Shown here one piece after another: positions 16,932 to 26,120 of a DNA stretch of 64,000 bases. Position 1 is the stretch's first letter, and every line of letters begins with the position of its first letter. Source of the stretch: Pararhizobium sp. Lineage in GTDB: Bacteria > Pseudomonadota > Alphaproteobacteria > Rhizobiales > Rhizobiaceae. The stretch is taken from the NCBI GenBank assembly GCA_017794825.1, contig CP051237.1, positions 4,730,501-4,794,500 on the forward strand, in the 5' to 3' direction. The position numbers and the translations under genes are program-made. The notes under the pieces were generated by a model. That model had not been told where the DNA came from. It did no database searches and saw only the letters and a program-made list of their open reading frames with translations.

Positions 16932-18521
16932 ATGACGTGGACTGCTCGCAAAAGCGTCTCTGGAGATCCGGACCTGCTCTGGTCCTATCTCGACAGCGCC
17001 GTCGATCGTGATCCCGATCGCATCGCCCTGGTCACGTCGCGGGGGCGGCTGAGCTTTGGTGATATGCGCAATGAAGCCCTTGCGCTGGCAGGCGGGCTGA
17101 CGAGCCTCGGCGCACGCGCCGGTGACACCATCACCTATCAGACGCCCAATTGGGCGGAGACAGCCATTCTGGCTCTGGCCGTGATGAGGATCGGCGCGAT
17201 CTGCAATCCCGTCGTGCCGATCTATCGGGAACGGGAAGTGCGGTTCATCATGACGCAGGCGCGGAGTCGCTTCGTCTTTGCGCCGGAGACCTATCGTGGA
17301 TTTTCGCATGCCGAACTGATTGCGCCCATCGCCAAGGAGATCGGAGCGGAGCTTATCGTCTGTCAGGGTGACTATCCCGGAACACGGCGATATTCGGACG
17401 TTGTCGCCATGGGCTTGGAAGAGCATCCCGCATTGCCGCGTCCCGAACCCGACGCCGACGCGCTTTATCTCTACACGTCCGGCACCGAAGGACAGCCGAA
17501 AGGCGTCAGACATTCGCAGCGCACCTTGCTGAACGAATCGAGGTCGGTGATCGAGGCGACGGAACTCGGTGGAGACGATATCCTCTTCATGGGTTCTCCG
17601 CTCAGCCACATAACCGGGTTCATGTACGCCACGATCGCAGGAACCGTTCTCGGCGCGAAGGTGTGCCTGCTGGATATCTGGGACGTTTCCTCTGCAGTGG
17701 ATCTGATCGAATCGGAGCAATGCGCCTGGACCGTCGGCGCGACGCCGTTCCTTCAGGCTCTGGTGGATTACCCGCAACCTGAGCGGCTGAAATCACTTCG
17801 GGTCTTTCGATGTGGCGGAGCGGGAGTGCCGCCGAGCCTGATCCGCAAGGCGCAGTCCCGGGGAATTCGCGCATTGCGCACCTATGGGTGCAGTGAACAT
17901 CCGACCATCAGTGGAAATGTCTCTGACGATCCGGCGAAGGCCAGTTCGACGGATGGACGGGTCCACCGCCGCAACCGGGTTCGGATAGTCGATCTCGATG
18001 ATGAAAGCCGCATCCTGCCGGCGGACATCAGCGGAGAGATCCAGACGCAAGGCCCGGAAGTGTTTTTGGGTTATGTCGACGCGACGCTGGACGAGAAGGC
18101 CTTCACGCCTGACGGGTGGCTGCGCACGGGTGATCTCGGGACACTTGACGCACAAGGCTACGTAACGGTGACCGGCCGGCGCAAGGACATCATCATCCGC
18201 AAGGGCGAGAATATTTCCGCCAAGGAGGTCGAGGATCTGATCGTCGAGATGCCCGAGATTGCGCAATGCGCGGTCATCGGCGTGCCTGACGAGCAACGCG
18301 GGGAACTGATGGTCGCGGTATGCACGCGCCGCAGCAGCGCTCGGCCAACGCTTGCGGACATAGCGGCGCACCTCGCCGAAGCGGGGCTTGCCAGGCAAAA
18401 ATTCCCGGAACGGCTCGAGATGGTTGAAAGCCTTCCTATGAACGCGGCGGGAAAGATACTCAAGGTCGAGCTGCGCCGCCGATATGCAGATATCCAAAAC
18501 CTCGAAAAGGGAGAAGGGTGA
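16932..18521 (+). CDS. AMP-forming acyl-CoA ligase with altered P-loop-like motif
   Basis: A 529-residue ANL-superfamily ligase. The phosphate-binding loop reads YTSGTEGQPKG, with Glu where most family members have Thr. The C-terminal domain has GDLGTLDAQGY, TGRRKDIIIRKGENIS and NAAGKILK with the catalytic lysine. It closely resembles the ligase at 39348, pointing to paralogy. The ATG at 16932 was preferred over an in-frame TTG at 16917; no strong ribosome-binding site is visible for either. It would feed the hydratase and acyl-CoA dehydrogenases downstream. A cyclohexanecarboxylate- or fatty-acid-like substrate is plausible. Confidence 0.9.
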   Translation: MTWTARKSVSGDPDLLWSYLDSAVDRDPDRIALVTSRGRLSFGDMRNEALALAGGLTSLGARAGDTITYQTPNWAETAILALAVMRIGAICNPVVPIYREREVRFIMTQARSRFVFAPETYRGFSHAELIAPIAKEIGAELIVCQGDYPGTRRYSDVVAMGLEEHPALPRPEPDADALYLYTSGTEGQPKGVRHSQRTLLNESRSVIEATELGGDDILFMGSPLSHITGFMYATIAGTVLGAKVCLLDIWDVSSAVDLIESEQCAWTVGATPFLQALVDYPQPERLKSLRVFRCGGAGVPPSLIRKAQSRGIRALRTYGCSEHPTISGNVSDDPAKASSTDGRVHRRNRVRIVDLDDESRILPADISGEIQTQGPEVFLGYVDATLDEKAFTPDGWLRTGDLGTLDAQGYVTVTGRRKDIIIRKGENISAKEVEDLIVEMPEIAQCAVIGVPDEQRGELMVAVCTRRSSARPTLADIAAHLAEAGLARQKFPERLEMVESLPMNAAGKILKVELRRRYADIQNLEKGEG

Positions 18522-19303
18522 TGGAACTTGCTTCACTCGAAACGGTATCGGTCGAAATCGACGATTTCGTCGCGGTGGTCACGATGGACAACCCGCCGGT
18601 CAACGCTCAGAACGACCTGACCCAGGAAGAGCTCGTCTTTGCCATGGACGTGTTGTCGGACCGTGACGAGGTGCGTTCGATCGTCCTGACCGGGAAAGGA
18701 AAATCCTTCTGTGCGGGAGTCGATATCAAGGCGCGCGCCGGCAAGGTCTGGGGAGAGGGCGAGAGGCGCCGAAACCAGCGTTCGGCTCGCGAGAGCTATC
18801 ACGCCATTCGCGAATGCACAAAGCCCGTCATAGGAGCGATCAACGGTCATGCTCTTGGGGCTGGCGTGGCGATTGTGGCCTCCTGCGATGTTCTGGTGGC
18901 GTCCGAACGCGCGAGCCTGGGACTTCCCGAAGTTTCCGTGGGACTTATGGGAGGCTGTCGCCATGCGATGCAGCTATTCGGACGATCCAGGGTGCGCTGG
19001 ATGATGCTGTCCGGTGAGCGCGTGGACGGTCCGGAGCTCTATCGCCTTGGCGTGGTGCAGGCCTGTGTGCCGCCGGAAGACCTGTTGGCGACCGCGCGGA
19101 ACATGGCGGTGAAGGTGGCCGGTTTCAGTCCGCTCGCGACACGGCTGGCAAAACAATCAATGAACACCATAGAGCACATGAGTCTTCGAGACGGTTACCG
19201 CTACGAACAGGAAATGACGATGCAGCTTGGCAAGTCCGAAGACGCCAGGGAGGCGTTGAAGGCATTCGCCGAAAAGCGGGCGCCGGTTTTTGTCGGTCGA
19301 TGA
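18521..19303 (+). CDS. Enoyl-CoA hydratase/isomerase family protein
   Basis: A 260-residue crotonase-fold protein. The oxyanion region is FCAGVDIKAR. The first hydratase glutamate is missing (GHALGAGVAIVASCD), while LPEVSVGLMGG retains an acidic residue at the second position. This single-Glu pattern occurs in isomerases and hydrolases of the family. The ATG at 18521 overlaps the ligase stop codon (TGATG), and GAGAAGGG gives the ribosome-binding site. It lies between the ligase and an acyl-CoA dehydrogenase pair. Confidence 0.87.
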   Translation: MELASLETVSVEIDDFVAVVTMDNPPVNAQNDLTQEELVFAMDVLSDRDEVRSIVLTGKGKSFCAGVDIKARAGKVWGEGERRRNQRSARESYHAIRECTKPVIGAINGHALGAGVAIVASCDVLVASERASLGLPEVSVGLMGGCRHAMQLFGRSRVRWMMLSGERVDGPELYRLGVVQACVPPEDLLATARNMAVKVAGFSPLATRLAKQSMNTIEHMSLRDGYRYEQEMTMQLGKSEDAREALKAFAEKRAPVFVGR

Positions 19304-19347
19304 CGCGAGATGACCAGCGGAATTTGTGATCGACGCAGGCGGGATCG

Positions 19348-20523
19348 ATGAACATCTGTTTTTCCGAAGGACAGAAGCAGTACAGGCAGGACGTTCGGCG
19401 GTGGCTTGAAGCCAGCCTTCCCGAGAACTGGATCGAGGCTGCGCACTGGCCGCTATTGCCTGAGCCGGAGGAGCGGGCGTTTCTTGTCGACTGGGAACGC
19501 AGGCTCTACGACGCCGGCTATTCCGGCGTAGCGTGGCCGAAGGCTTACGGTGGTCAGGGACTGGGACCCGTGGAGGAATTTCTGGTCAACGAAGAGATGG
19601 GAAGGATTTCGGCGCCGGAGAGCCTCAATACGATTGGCCGCGAGCTCGTCGGGCCGATCCTTTTGAGCGTCGGCACCGAAGAGCAGAAACGCCATTATAT
19701 TCCGCGCATCCTTCGCATCGACGACATCTGGTGCCAGGGATTCTCCGAACCGAACGCCGGATCGGACCTCGCGTCAATAAAGACACGCGCGGTGAGGGGA
19801 GATGGCGGCTGGATCCTGAACGGGCAGAAGATCTGGACAAGCTACGCCCATATGGCGAGCCATTGTATCCTTCTGGCTCGCACGAACGCCGACGCCAAGC
19901 CCCATCGCGGAATGACATTGTTCATCATGCCGATGAATACGCCTGGCATCGAGGTGCGCGGCATTCGTCACCTGAATGGCCAGCGCCATTTCAACGAAGT
20001 ATTCCTCACCGATGTCAGGATCGAGGACGGCATGCGCATCGGTGAAATCGACGCCGGATGGCAGGTGGCCGTCGGAGTGCTTGGTTTCGAGCGTGCGACG
20101 ACGCGACTCTACCGTCAGCAACGCTTTGCCGAGGAACTCAGAGCTCTGATTCGGCAGGCCCGATCGAATGGTTCAATGACAGGGGCGATGGAAGAGAAGA
20201 TGGGTGAGATCGCAGCAGAGCTGGAGGTGCTGCGCTACCACAATCTGAAATTCCTCGGGCGAATTTGCCAGGGCGCGAAGATTGGCGACGAATCAAGTCT
20301 GCTCAAATTGCTCTGGAGCCAGATTCACCAGAAGATTGCCCGCCTCGGACTTGAAGTGCTTGGGCCGGATATCGATGCTGACAGCCCGGTCGCGGCGCGA
20401 TTCAGGAAAATCTACTTCATCGCGCGCGGCGAGACGATCTATGCGGGCAGTTCCCAGATCCAGCGCAACATCATTGCAGAGCGGGTCCTCGGCCTGCCGC
20501 GTCCGGAGCGGAGGCCGGCCTGA
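19348..20523 (+). CDS. Acyl-CoA dehydrogenase, large subunit of a probable heteromeric pair
   Basis: A 391-residue FAD enzyme of the acyl-CoA dehydrogenase family, PimC/FadE-like. The flavin-contact motif WCQGFSEPNAGSDLAS and KIWTSYAH are present. The C-terminal motif is YAGSSQIQRNIIAERVLGLPR, with Ala where medium-chain enzymes carry the catalytic Glu of YEGT. Its stop codon overlaps the start of a smaller acyl-CoA dehydrogenase at 20523. Such adjacent pairs form alpha2beta2 enzymes in steroid side-chain and pimelate degradation. The ATG at 19348 is 44 bases after the hydratase gene. Confidence 0.9.
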   Translation: MNICFSEGQKQYRQDVRRWLEASLPENWIEAAHWPLLPEPEERAFLVDWERRLYDAGYSGVAWPKAYGGQGLGPVEEFLVNEEMGRISAPESLNTIGRELVGPILLSVGTEEQKRHYIPRILRIDDIWCQGFSEPNAGSDLASIKTRAVRGDGGWILNGQKIWTSYAHMASHCILLARTNADAKPHRGMTLFIMPMNTPGIEVRGIRHLNGQRHFNEVFLTDVRIEDGMRIGEIDAGWQVAVGVLGFERATTRLYRQQRFAEELRALIRQARSNGSMTGAMEEKMGEIAAELEVLRYHNLKFLGRICQGAKIGDESSLLKLLWSQIHQKIARLGLEVLGPDIDADSPVAARFRKIYFIARGETIYAGSSQIQRNIIAERVLGLPRPERRPA

Positions 20524-21578
20524 TGGATCTCGAATTGTCAGTCGAACAGGCCCAGCTCAGAGACAGTATTTCCATTGCGTTCAGGCGCGCTGTCGAGAGC
20601 AGCGAAGCCTTGGGCCCGATGCTGGCGGAACTGGGCGCAGTCTCCATGCTGGTTCCGCAAGAGCAGGGAGGAATGGGTCTTGGTATGGTCGAAGGCGTCA
20701 TCGCCTGCACGCAAGCAGGCCGCTTCTGCCTGAATTTTCCGCTCGCGGAAACGATTTTGCTGACGGGCGCCCTGACGAGCGTCAGGCCGGAAGCTGGAAA
20801 GCGCGTTCTCTCCGGACTGTCCTCCATAACCGCGGCCTGTGACACCCGTCGCGAAGGACAGGAGCATCGCAATTCGGGCGGCTATTCCGCAGCCTATCTG
20901 GATAGCGCCGAATGGTTCGCTGTGCTGCGCGAAGATGGGGATATCGCGTTTGTGGAGGTGAGCCGACTGGGCCAGATGTCCCGCAACGATCTGGAGCCGG
21001 GGATCGCAACCGGCCTGGTCGGGGTCGAGCCGGTTCAGGATAGCACGGCGGTCGTATCCATGGATCTCGCAGTCGAGCGGCTCGCCATTTTGCGCTCCGC
21101 CGAAATCGTCGGCGCAGCGGCGTTCTGCTTCGAGACGGCGATAGAATATCTCAAGGATCGTCGACAGTTCGGTCAACCGATCGGCGCCAATCAGGCGCTC
21201 AAGCACATCGCCGCCGATGGCTATGTGCAACTGGAAAACATCCGGGTCGCGATCGACTACGCCGCCACAGCCATCGATCGTGCGGTTGATAATCCCGGCG
21301 AATTTGAGTGGCGAGAGGAAGCGCAGCAAGTGGTCTCAGTCGTCCTGTCGTTCGTGCCGACAGCGGCGCGCGAACTGGCGGAAATGGCGATCCAGTTCCA
21401 TGGCGGGATAGGCGTCACATGGGAGTATCCGCTCAACCGTTATCTGCGCCGTATTCTCCGCATCGGCCAGTCGCTCGGTTCATCCGAGGATCATCGCCGT
21501 ACACTGGTGAATCGGATGGTCGCTTCGGACGCCGAACCCCGCTGGCAGGAACAAAGCGTTGAAAAGAGGCCCGCATGA
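20523..21578 (+). CDS. Acyl-CoA dehydrogenase, small subunit of a probable heteromeric pair
   Basis: A 351-residue, degenerate acyl-CoA dehydrogenase. Recognisable parts are YLKDRRQFGQPIGANQ, a family segment that contacts FAD across subunits, and the C-terminal QFHGGIGVTWEYPLNRYLRR. The N-terminal domain is shortened and the usual substrate-side motifs are weak. It begins at the last base of the large-subunit gene and ends 4 bases into the SMP-30 gene. It is most likely the partner of the 19348 product rather than an independent enzyme. Confidence 0.88.
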   Translation: MDLELSVEQAQLRDSISIAFRRAVESSEALGPMLAELGAVSMLVPQEQGGMGLGMVEGVIACTQAGRFCLNFPLAETILLTGALTSVRPEAGKRVLSGLSSITAACDTRREGQEHRNSGGYSAAYLDSAEWFAVLREDGDIAFVEVSRLGQMSRNDLEPGIATGLVGVEPVQDSTAVVSMDLAVERLAILRSAEIVGAAAFCFETAIEYLKDRRQFGQPIGANQALKHIAADGYVQLENIRVAIDYAATAIDRAVDNPGEFEWREEAQQVVSVVLSFVPTAARELAEMAIQFHGGIGVTWEYPLNRYLRRILRIGQSLGSSEDHRRTLVNRMVASDAEPRWQEQSVEKRPA

Positions 21579-22507
21579 ACAGTCTTTACGAAATCGTCGA
21601 TCCCGGAGTTCGCCTGTTCCTTGGACATGAGGCGCCGGAAAGAATCTACAGCCAGGCAAAATGGAACGAGGGGCCGGTCTATTTCCCGGCCTCACGCAGT
21701 CTCGTTTGGTCGGACATCCCGAACGACCGGCTGCTGCGCTACGATGAACTGACTGGCGCCGTCGGCATTCTGCGCCAGCCTTCCGGGCACGCAAACGGCA
21801 ACACGACAGATCGAACGGGTCGGCTGATCACATGCGAGCATGGCGGTCGCCGGGTGATCCGGACGGAGATCGACGGCAGCGTTACCGTATTGGCCGATCT
21901 TCATGATGGGCGCCGCCTGAATTCACCCAATGACGTGGTCGTCAAATCCGACGGCACAGTTTGGTTCAGTGATCCCACTTACGGGATCGACGGCGACTAT
22001 TTCGGCAACAAGGCTGAACGCGAGCAGAGCGGAAGCCACGTCTACCGCTATGATCCCGTCAGCGGCCGGCTGCAAGCGGTGATCACCACAATGCAGCAGC
22101 CCAACGGGCTCGCTTTCTCACCGGACGAGAGCCGGCTTTATGTGGTTGATTCAGCAAGAACAGATGGCCCGGACAAACCGGCCCATATTCGCTGTTTCGA
22201 CATTGGGGCGGATGGCGGCGCCGAGGATCGTGGCGTTGTCGTTGAGGCATCTGTCGGCCTGTTCGACGGCATTCGGGTCGACGACGAGGAGCGCATCTGG
22301 GCGGGAACCGGGGAAGGCGTGCACGTCTACTCGCGAGACGGAGACCTGCTCGGCAAGATCATTGCTGGCGGCATCATAATCAATCTGTGTTTTGGCGGCC
22401 CCAAGCGGAACATTCTTTACATGTGCGGCGCGACGGACGTGTTGCGTGTTCCGGTGCGTGCGCGCGGAATCAATATATACCGCGGCGCGGAGACCGACCA
22501 TGAATGA
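21575..22507 (+). CDS. SMP-30/gluconolactonase-like beta-propeller hydrolase
   Basis: A 310-residue cytoplasmic protein of the SMP-30/gluconolactonase/LRE family. The early segment WNEGPVYFPASRSLVWSDIP carries the metal-binding Glu. LNSPNDVVVKSDGTVWFSDP and NGLAFSPDESRLYVVDS carry the conserved Asn and Asp positions. It would open a lactone ring using a divalent metal. It overlaps the small dehydrogenase subunit by 4 bases and the next SDR by 8. With a flavin monooxygenase of possible Baeyer-Villiger type two genes on, lactone hydrolysis after ring oxidation is a coherent inference. Confidence 0.9.
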   Translation: MNSLYEIVDPGVRLFLGHEAPERIYSQAKWNEGPVYFPASRSLVWSDIPNDRLLRYDELTGAVGILRQPSGHANGNTTDRTGRLITCEHGGRRVIRTEIDGSVTVLADLHDGRRLNSPNDVVVKSDGTVWFSDPTYGIDGDYFGNKAEREQSGSHVYRYDPVSGRLQAVITTMQQPNGLAFSPDESRLYVVDSARTDGPDKPAHIRCFDIGADGGAEDRGVVVEASVGLFDGIRVDDEERIWAGTGEGVHVYSRDGDLLGKIIAGGIIINLCFGGPKRNILYMCGATDVLRVPVRARGINIYRGAETDHE

Positions 22508-23288
22508 GGCGGTTGCATGGACGCCGAAGGACGGCGATTTGCCGCTGCCTGCGGGGCGCATGAAAGGTCGGGCAATCCTGGTGACGGGCGCTGCCCGCGG
22601 CATAGGCCGCGCCATTGCGAAACTGTTTGCAGCAGAGGGAGCAAAGCTTGCTCTTGTTGACCGCGAGGAAGCCGGCCTGCGTGACATAGCCAGAGAAACC
22701 GGCGGTCTCGCTATTGCGCAGGATTTGACGGACTTCGACAGGCTGCCATCGGCAGTGGGCGAGGCGGCATCGTTCATGGGGCATCTCGATGGACTGGTAA
22801 ATGCGGCAGGCGTCTACGTCAACGGCCCCATAGGAGAGACGGACACGGCGACCTGGAAGCTGGTCATGGACGTGAACCTGACTGCGCCTTTCCTGCTTTG
22901 CCGGGCGGCGGAAACCTCTCTGCGGGAGGCGCCGACGGGCTATGCCACCATACTCAATATTTCGTCGGGAGTAGGGCTCTCGCCATACGCCAACCGATCG
23001 GCCTACGCCACCTCCAAAGGCGGTCTGATCACCCTGGGCAAGGTCCTGGCGATGGAACTGGCGCCCCATATCCGTGTGAACACGATCTGCCCCGGACTCA
23101 TAGACACGCCGATGGTGGAGGCGCTGGCCGGACACAATGATCTGGCGGTGACGCTGCAGAAATATGCGCTCAAGCGTCTGGGGCTCGCCGAAGAGGTGGC
23201 CCAGGCGGCGCTGTTTCTGAGCAGCAGCGCATCGTCTTTCATCACGGGCGCCACCATGGCGGTGGATGGGGGACGGACATTCCATTGA
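22500..23288 (+). CDS. SDR family oxidoreductase
   Basis: A 262-residue classical SDR with TGAARGIG, NAAG, YATSK and DGGRTFH near the end. The ATG at 22500 overlaps the end of the SMP-30 gene by 8 bases. The frame open further upstream lies inside that gene and is not used. About 25 residues precede the Rossmann fold. It likely oxidises a secondary alcohol to the ketone that the downstream flavin monooxygenase could accept, though this is inferred only from gene order. Confidence 0.9.
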   Translation: MNEAVAWTPKDGDLPLPAGRMKGRAILVTGAARGIGRAIAKLFAAEGAKLALVDREEAGLRDIARETGGLAIAQDLTDFDRLPSAVGEAASFMGHLDGLVNAAGVYVNGPIGETDTATWKLVMDVNLTAPFLLCRAAETSLREAPTGYATILNISSGVGLSPYANRSAYATSKGGLITLGKVLAMELAPHIRVNTICPGLIDTPMVEALAGHNDLAVTLQKYALKRLGLAEEVAQAALFLSSSASSFITGATMAVDGGRTFH

Positions 23289-23393
23289 AACCGCGATCGA
23301 ATTTTCGGAACCCATCGAGCCGCTTCGCGAGGAAGCAATGCCGATCTCGCGCCAAAGCCGCCTGAAACCAGATTTCCCGGAGGAGGATCAATC

Positions 23394-25166
23394 ATGAACC
23401 GGACCGTGCGCCAGGAAATTTTGGCAGCGTCTCCTTTGTCGACAGCCAGCGCCGACTGGCTCGATGCCCTGGACAAGGCCATGTCGGAGCGTGACAAGGC
23501 GACCCTGGAAACCCTGTTTGCGGATGGCGCCTACTGGCGGGACCTGCTCGCCACATCGTGGGATTTTGGAACCACCAAAGGTCCAGTTGGAATTGCGGAG
23601 CGGCTGACCGAAGCCGGCGTATCTTCCGGACTGTGTAATTTTCTGCTTGATCCACGTTACACGGCGCCGTCCCGGCAGACACGCGCGGGGCGGGACGTGG
23701 TCGAAGCCATTTTCGCGTTCGATACTTCAATCGGCAAGGGAAACGGCGTGGTCCGCCTGCAGCAACAGGACGATGGCCGGTATCTCGCCTGGGGCCTCAT
23801 GACATCACTGCAGGAGATCGACGGCTATCCCGAGGCGATAGACGACCGGCGACCAGAGCGTATCCAGACTGAAAACCCGAATGAAAACTGCCTCGACCAG
23901 CGCGACCGCGAGAGCGATTTCTCAAACAGCGAGCCCGAAGTGCTTATCGTCGGGGCGGGACAATGCGGGTTGATGATCGCAGCCCGGCTCAAAGCCATGG
24001 GTGTGCGGATTCTGATGGTCGACCGGGTTACGCGTGTCGGCGACAACTGGCGCGAACGCTACCACACCCTTCAGCTGCACAACGAGCTTTGCACCGTCGA
24101 CTTTCCCTATACGGCGTTCCCGCGTTCCTGGCCGAGCTATTTGCCGAAGGATCTCTACGCCACGTGGATGGAATTCTATTCAGACGCGATGCTGTTTCCG
24201 TTCTGGAACGAGACGAATTTCGACGGAGCAGAGTTCGACGAATCCTCCAAAATCTGGCGGGCGCGGCTGACGCGCAATGGCGAAAGTCTCTCATTGCATC
24301 CGCAACATATCGTCCTTGCGACCGGCGGCGTGTCGGGCCGAAAGTTCTATCCGAAGCTGCCGGGCCTCGACCGCTTCGAGGGAACTGTGGTCCATTCGTC
24401 GGATGTGAGCCCCACGCCAGAGTTCCGTAGCAAGAAGGCCCTGGTCGTCGGGACCAGCACAAGCGGCCACGATATTGCGCTGGAGCTTCTCCAGAATGGA
24501 TGCGACGTCACCATGGTGCAGCGCAGCCCCACAAATGTCGTGAACATGAAACAGGCGAATCTCGTCTATTCTCTCTACAAGGAGAACCGCTCGATCGACG
24601 AACTGGACATCGTCACCCTGGCCAGCGACTACGACGCGACGATCCGTTCCTACAGGGATCTCAGCAAGCGCGTCCGCGCGATCGACGCCGATCTGATCGC
24701 GGGGCTGGAAAATGCGGGTTTCAGGACCGATCCCGGCTATCTCGAAGGCGGACACTTTGCAAACTACCTGCATCGCGGCGGCGGGTATTATATCAACGTC
24801 GGTGCGTCGGAACGCATCATAGACGGGTCGATCAAGATCGTTCAGGCGTCCGAGATCGAAGCCTACGGTCCAAGGGGCGCGGAGATGAAGGACGGCGACG
24901 ATCTGGAGGCGGACATAATCGTGCTTGCCACCGGCTATCTCAATCAGGAAGCGGACGTTCGCGACTTTTTCGGCGATGCGGTGGCCAAGCGCGTGGGTCC
25001 GGTCTGGGGATGGGGCGAGGACGGCGAAATGCGCGGGGCCTGGCGGCGAACCGGCCAGGAAGGCCTCTGGCTGCAATTGGGAGGAATAACCCAGGCGAGA
25101 ACTTTTTCGAAGTTCCTTGCGCTCCAGATCGTAGCACAGCTTAGAGGCGTCATGCCGGCAAATTGA
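23394..25166 (+). CDS. Flavin-containing monooxygenase with N-terminal NTF2/SnoaL-like domain
   Basis: A 590-residue fusion. Residues 1 to about 150 resemble the NTF2/SnoaL fold (WLDALDKAMSERDKATLETLF, then DGRYLAWGLMTSLQEIDGYP). The rest is a class B flavoprotein monooxygenase with FAD motif GAGQCG at residues 187-192, NADPH motif GTSTSG at 353-358 and the fingerprint FxGxxxH at 328-334. The residue at the fingerprint end is Val, not the Trp/Tyr/Phe usual in Baeyer-Villiger enzymes or FMOs. It would insert oxygen into a ketone or oxidise N or S. GGAGGAGG precedes its ATG. It is the last gene of the block, 105 bases after the SDR. Confidence 0.9.
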   Translation: MNRTVRQEILAASPLSTASADWLDALDKAMSERDKATLETLFADGAYWRDLLATSWDFGTTKGPVGIAERLTEAGVSSGLCNFLLDPRYTAPSRQTRAGRDVVEAIFAFDTSIGKGNGVVRLQQQDDGRYLAWGLMTSLQEIDGYPEAIDDRRPERIQTENPNENCLDQRDRESDFSNSEPEVLIVGAGQCGLMIAARLKAMGVRILMVDRVTRVGDNWRERYHTLQLHNELCTVDFPYTAFPRSWPSYLPKDLYATWMEFYSDAMLFPFWNETNFDGAEFDESSKIWRARLTRNGESLSLHPQHIVLATGGVSGRKFYPKLPGLDRFEGTVVHSSDVSPTPEFRSKKALVVGTSTSGHDIALELLQNGCDVTMVQRSPTNVVNMKQANLVYSLYKENRSIDELDIVTLASDYDATIRSYRDLSKRVRAIDADLIAGLENAGFRTDPGYLEGGHFANYLHRGGGYYINVGASERIIDGSIKIVQASEIEAYGPRGAEMKDGDDLEADIIVLATGYLNQEADVRDFFGDAVAKRVGPVWGWGEDGEMRGAWRRTGQEGLWLQLGGITQARTFSKFLALQIVAQLRGVMPAN

Positions 25167-25426
25167 TCCAGCATCCTCTCCCGCCGCCGAAATGGGGTCA
25201 AATGGCGCCAGAATCGCACTTCGTGTTTCGGGCGCGCAAAGGCGGGACTGCATGACCATCCGGGTCAGGGCCGAACAATTTCTCGACCGCATCGAAGAGT
25301 TCCGTTATCGGCCTGGGTTCAATGCGGCTCCGGGTTCTCTTTGAGCCCGAAGCAGGTTCGGATCGACGGATCCTGCAAACCGGTAAAGCAACTGCCTGCC
25401 GCGCACCGCCTTGTGTGCAAGCATAG
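25167..25426. other. Non-coding stretch before the left direct repeat
   Basis: No open frame here resembles a known protein and no ribosome-binding site or terminator was seen. It separates the flavin monooxygenase from the repeat-bounded segment and is probably decayed or junction DNA. Confidence 0.4.
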
Positions 25427-25511
25427 AAGTGGCGATGTGCGACAATGATCGTTACACTTTGAAGCCCGAGTGAAATGAGCCATATAATCCTAATGCGGGC
25501 GAACGTCCGTC
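25427..25511 (+). repeat. Left copy of 85-bp direct repeat
   Basis: This 85-base sequence, from AAGTGGCGATGT to GCGGGCGAACGTCCGTC, recurs in the same orientation at 32884-32968 with about six mismatches. Its right end abuts, within two bases, the start of the duplicated SDR fragment. It encodes nothing recognisable. Confidence 0.85.
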
Positions 25512-25512
25512 C

Positions 25513-26120
25513 AAGAGGGCAGACTCGATGGCATTGTCGACATCGTGGGCGCATCCTTCGGCGCCGGATTGCTCGAAGCCGATGCCGACCTGGTGAAGCG
25601 GAACTTCGATCTGAACCTGCATCAGGCCATGAGCGTCACGCGCCACGGGGCGAACGTAATGGCGAAGAGCGGCGGCGGAACGATCGTGCTGGTCGGGTCG
25701 GTCTCCGGTATTTCCAGTCTTCCGAACCAGATAATCTATGGCTCCGCCAAAGCTGCTCTGCATCATTTCGTTCGGTGCGCTGCGGCTGAACTTGGCCATT
25801 TGGGGGTGCGGATCAATGCCGTCGCCCCGGGCTATGACCAAACGGAGAGGATGATCGAGAGGTTCCCTGCAGAGAGCTGTGACGAAATCGCCGACAAGAA
25901 GCAGATGATGAAGATCGCCGTCGGCGCGATCGCCGAGATCCATCATTTCATCAACGAACTTGCCGAACAGGGCATCGCCGTTGTGGTGATCTCGTCCTAT
26001 CCGCCGGAAATGCTCGCGGTCTCCGACCGTATCCTGGTGGCAAGACAGGGCAAAATCGTCGAGGATATGGAGCCGCAGAACGCGACGGAAGAAGCGATCA
26101 TGTATGCGGCGGTTCACTGA
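25513..26120 (+). pseudogene. Chimeric pseudogene: duplicated SDR fragment joined in frame to sugar-ABC ATPase C-terminus
   Basis: Positions 25513-25897 copy 16321-16705 of the SDR gene at 16047 with roughly 95 percent identity; a stretch of about 165 bases is unchanged. The copy lacks the first 92 codons, including the whole cofactor-binding motif, so it cannot be a working SDR. At about 25898 the homology stops and the frame continues into about 70 residues that look like the C-terminus of a monosaccharide ABC ATPase (AIAEIHHFINELAEQGIAVV, SYPPEMLAVSDRILV, ATEEAIMYAA). It ends 7 bases inside the convergent IclR gene. No start codon with a ribosome-binding site is visible. Confidence 0.85.

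Noticed and set aside
25198..25554. Minus-strand open frame of 118 codons across the left repeat
   Set aside because: It runs through the repeat and into the reverse strand of the duplicated SDR fragment, and has no recognisable domain.
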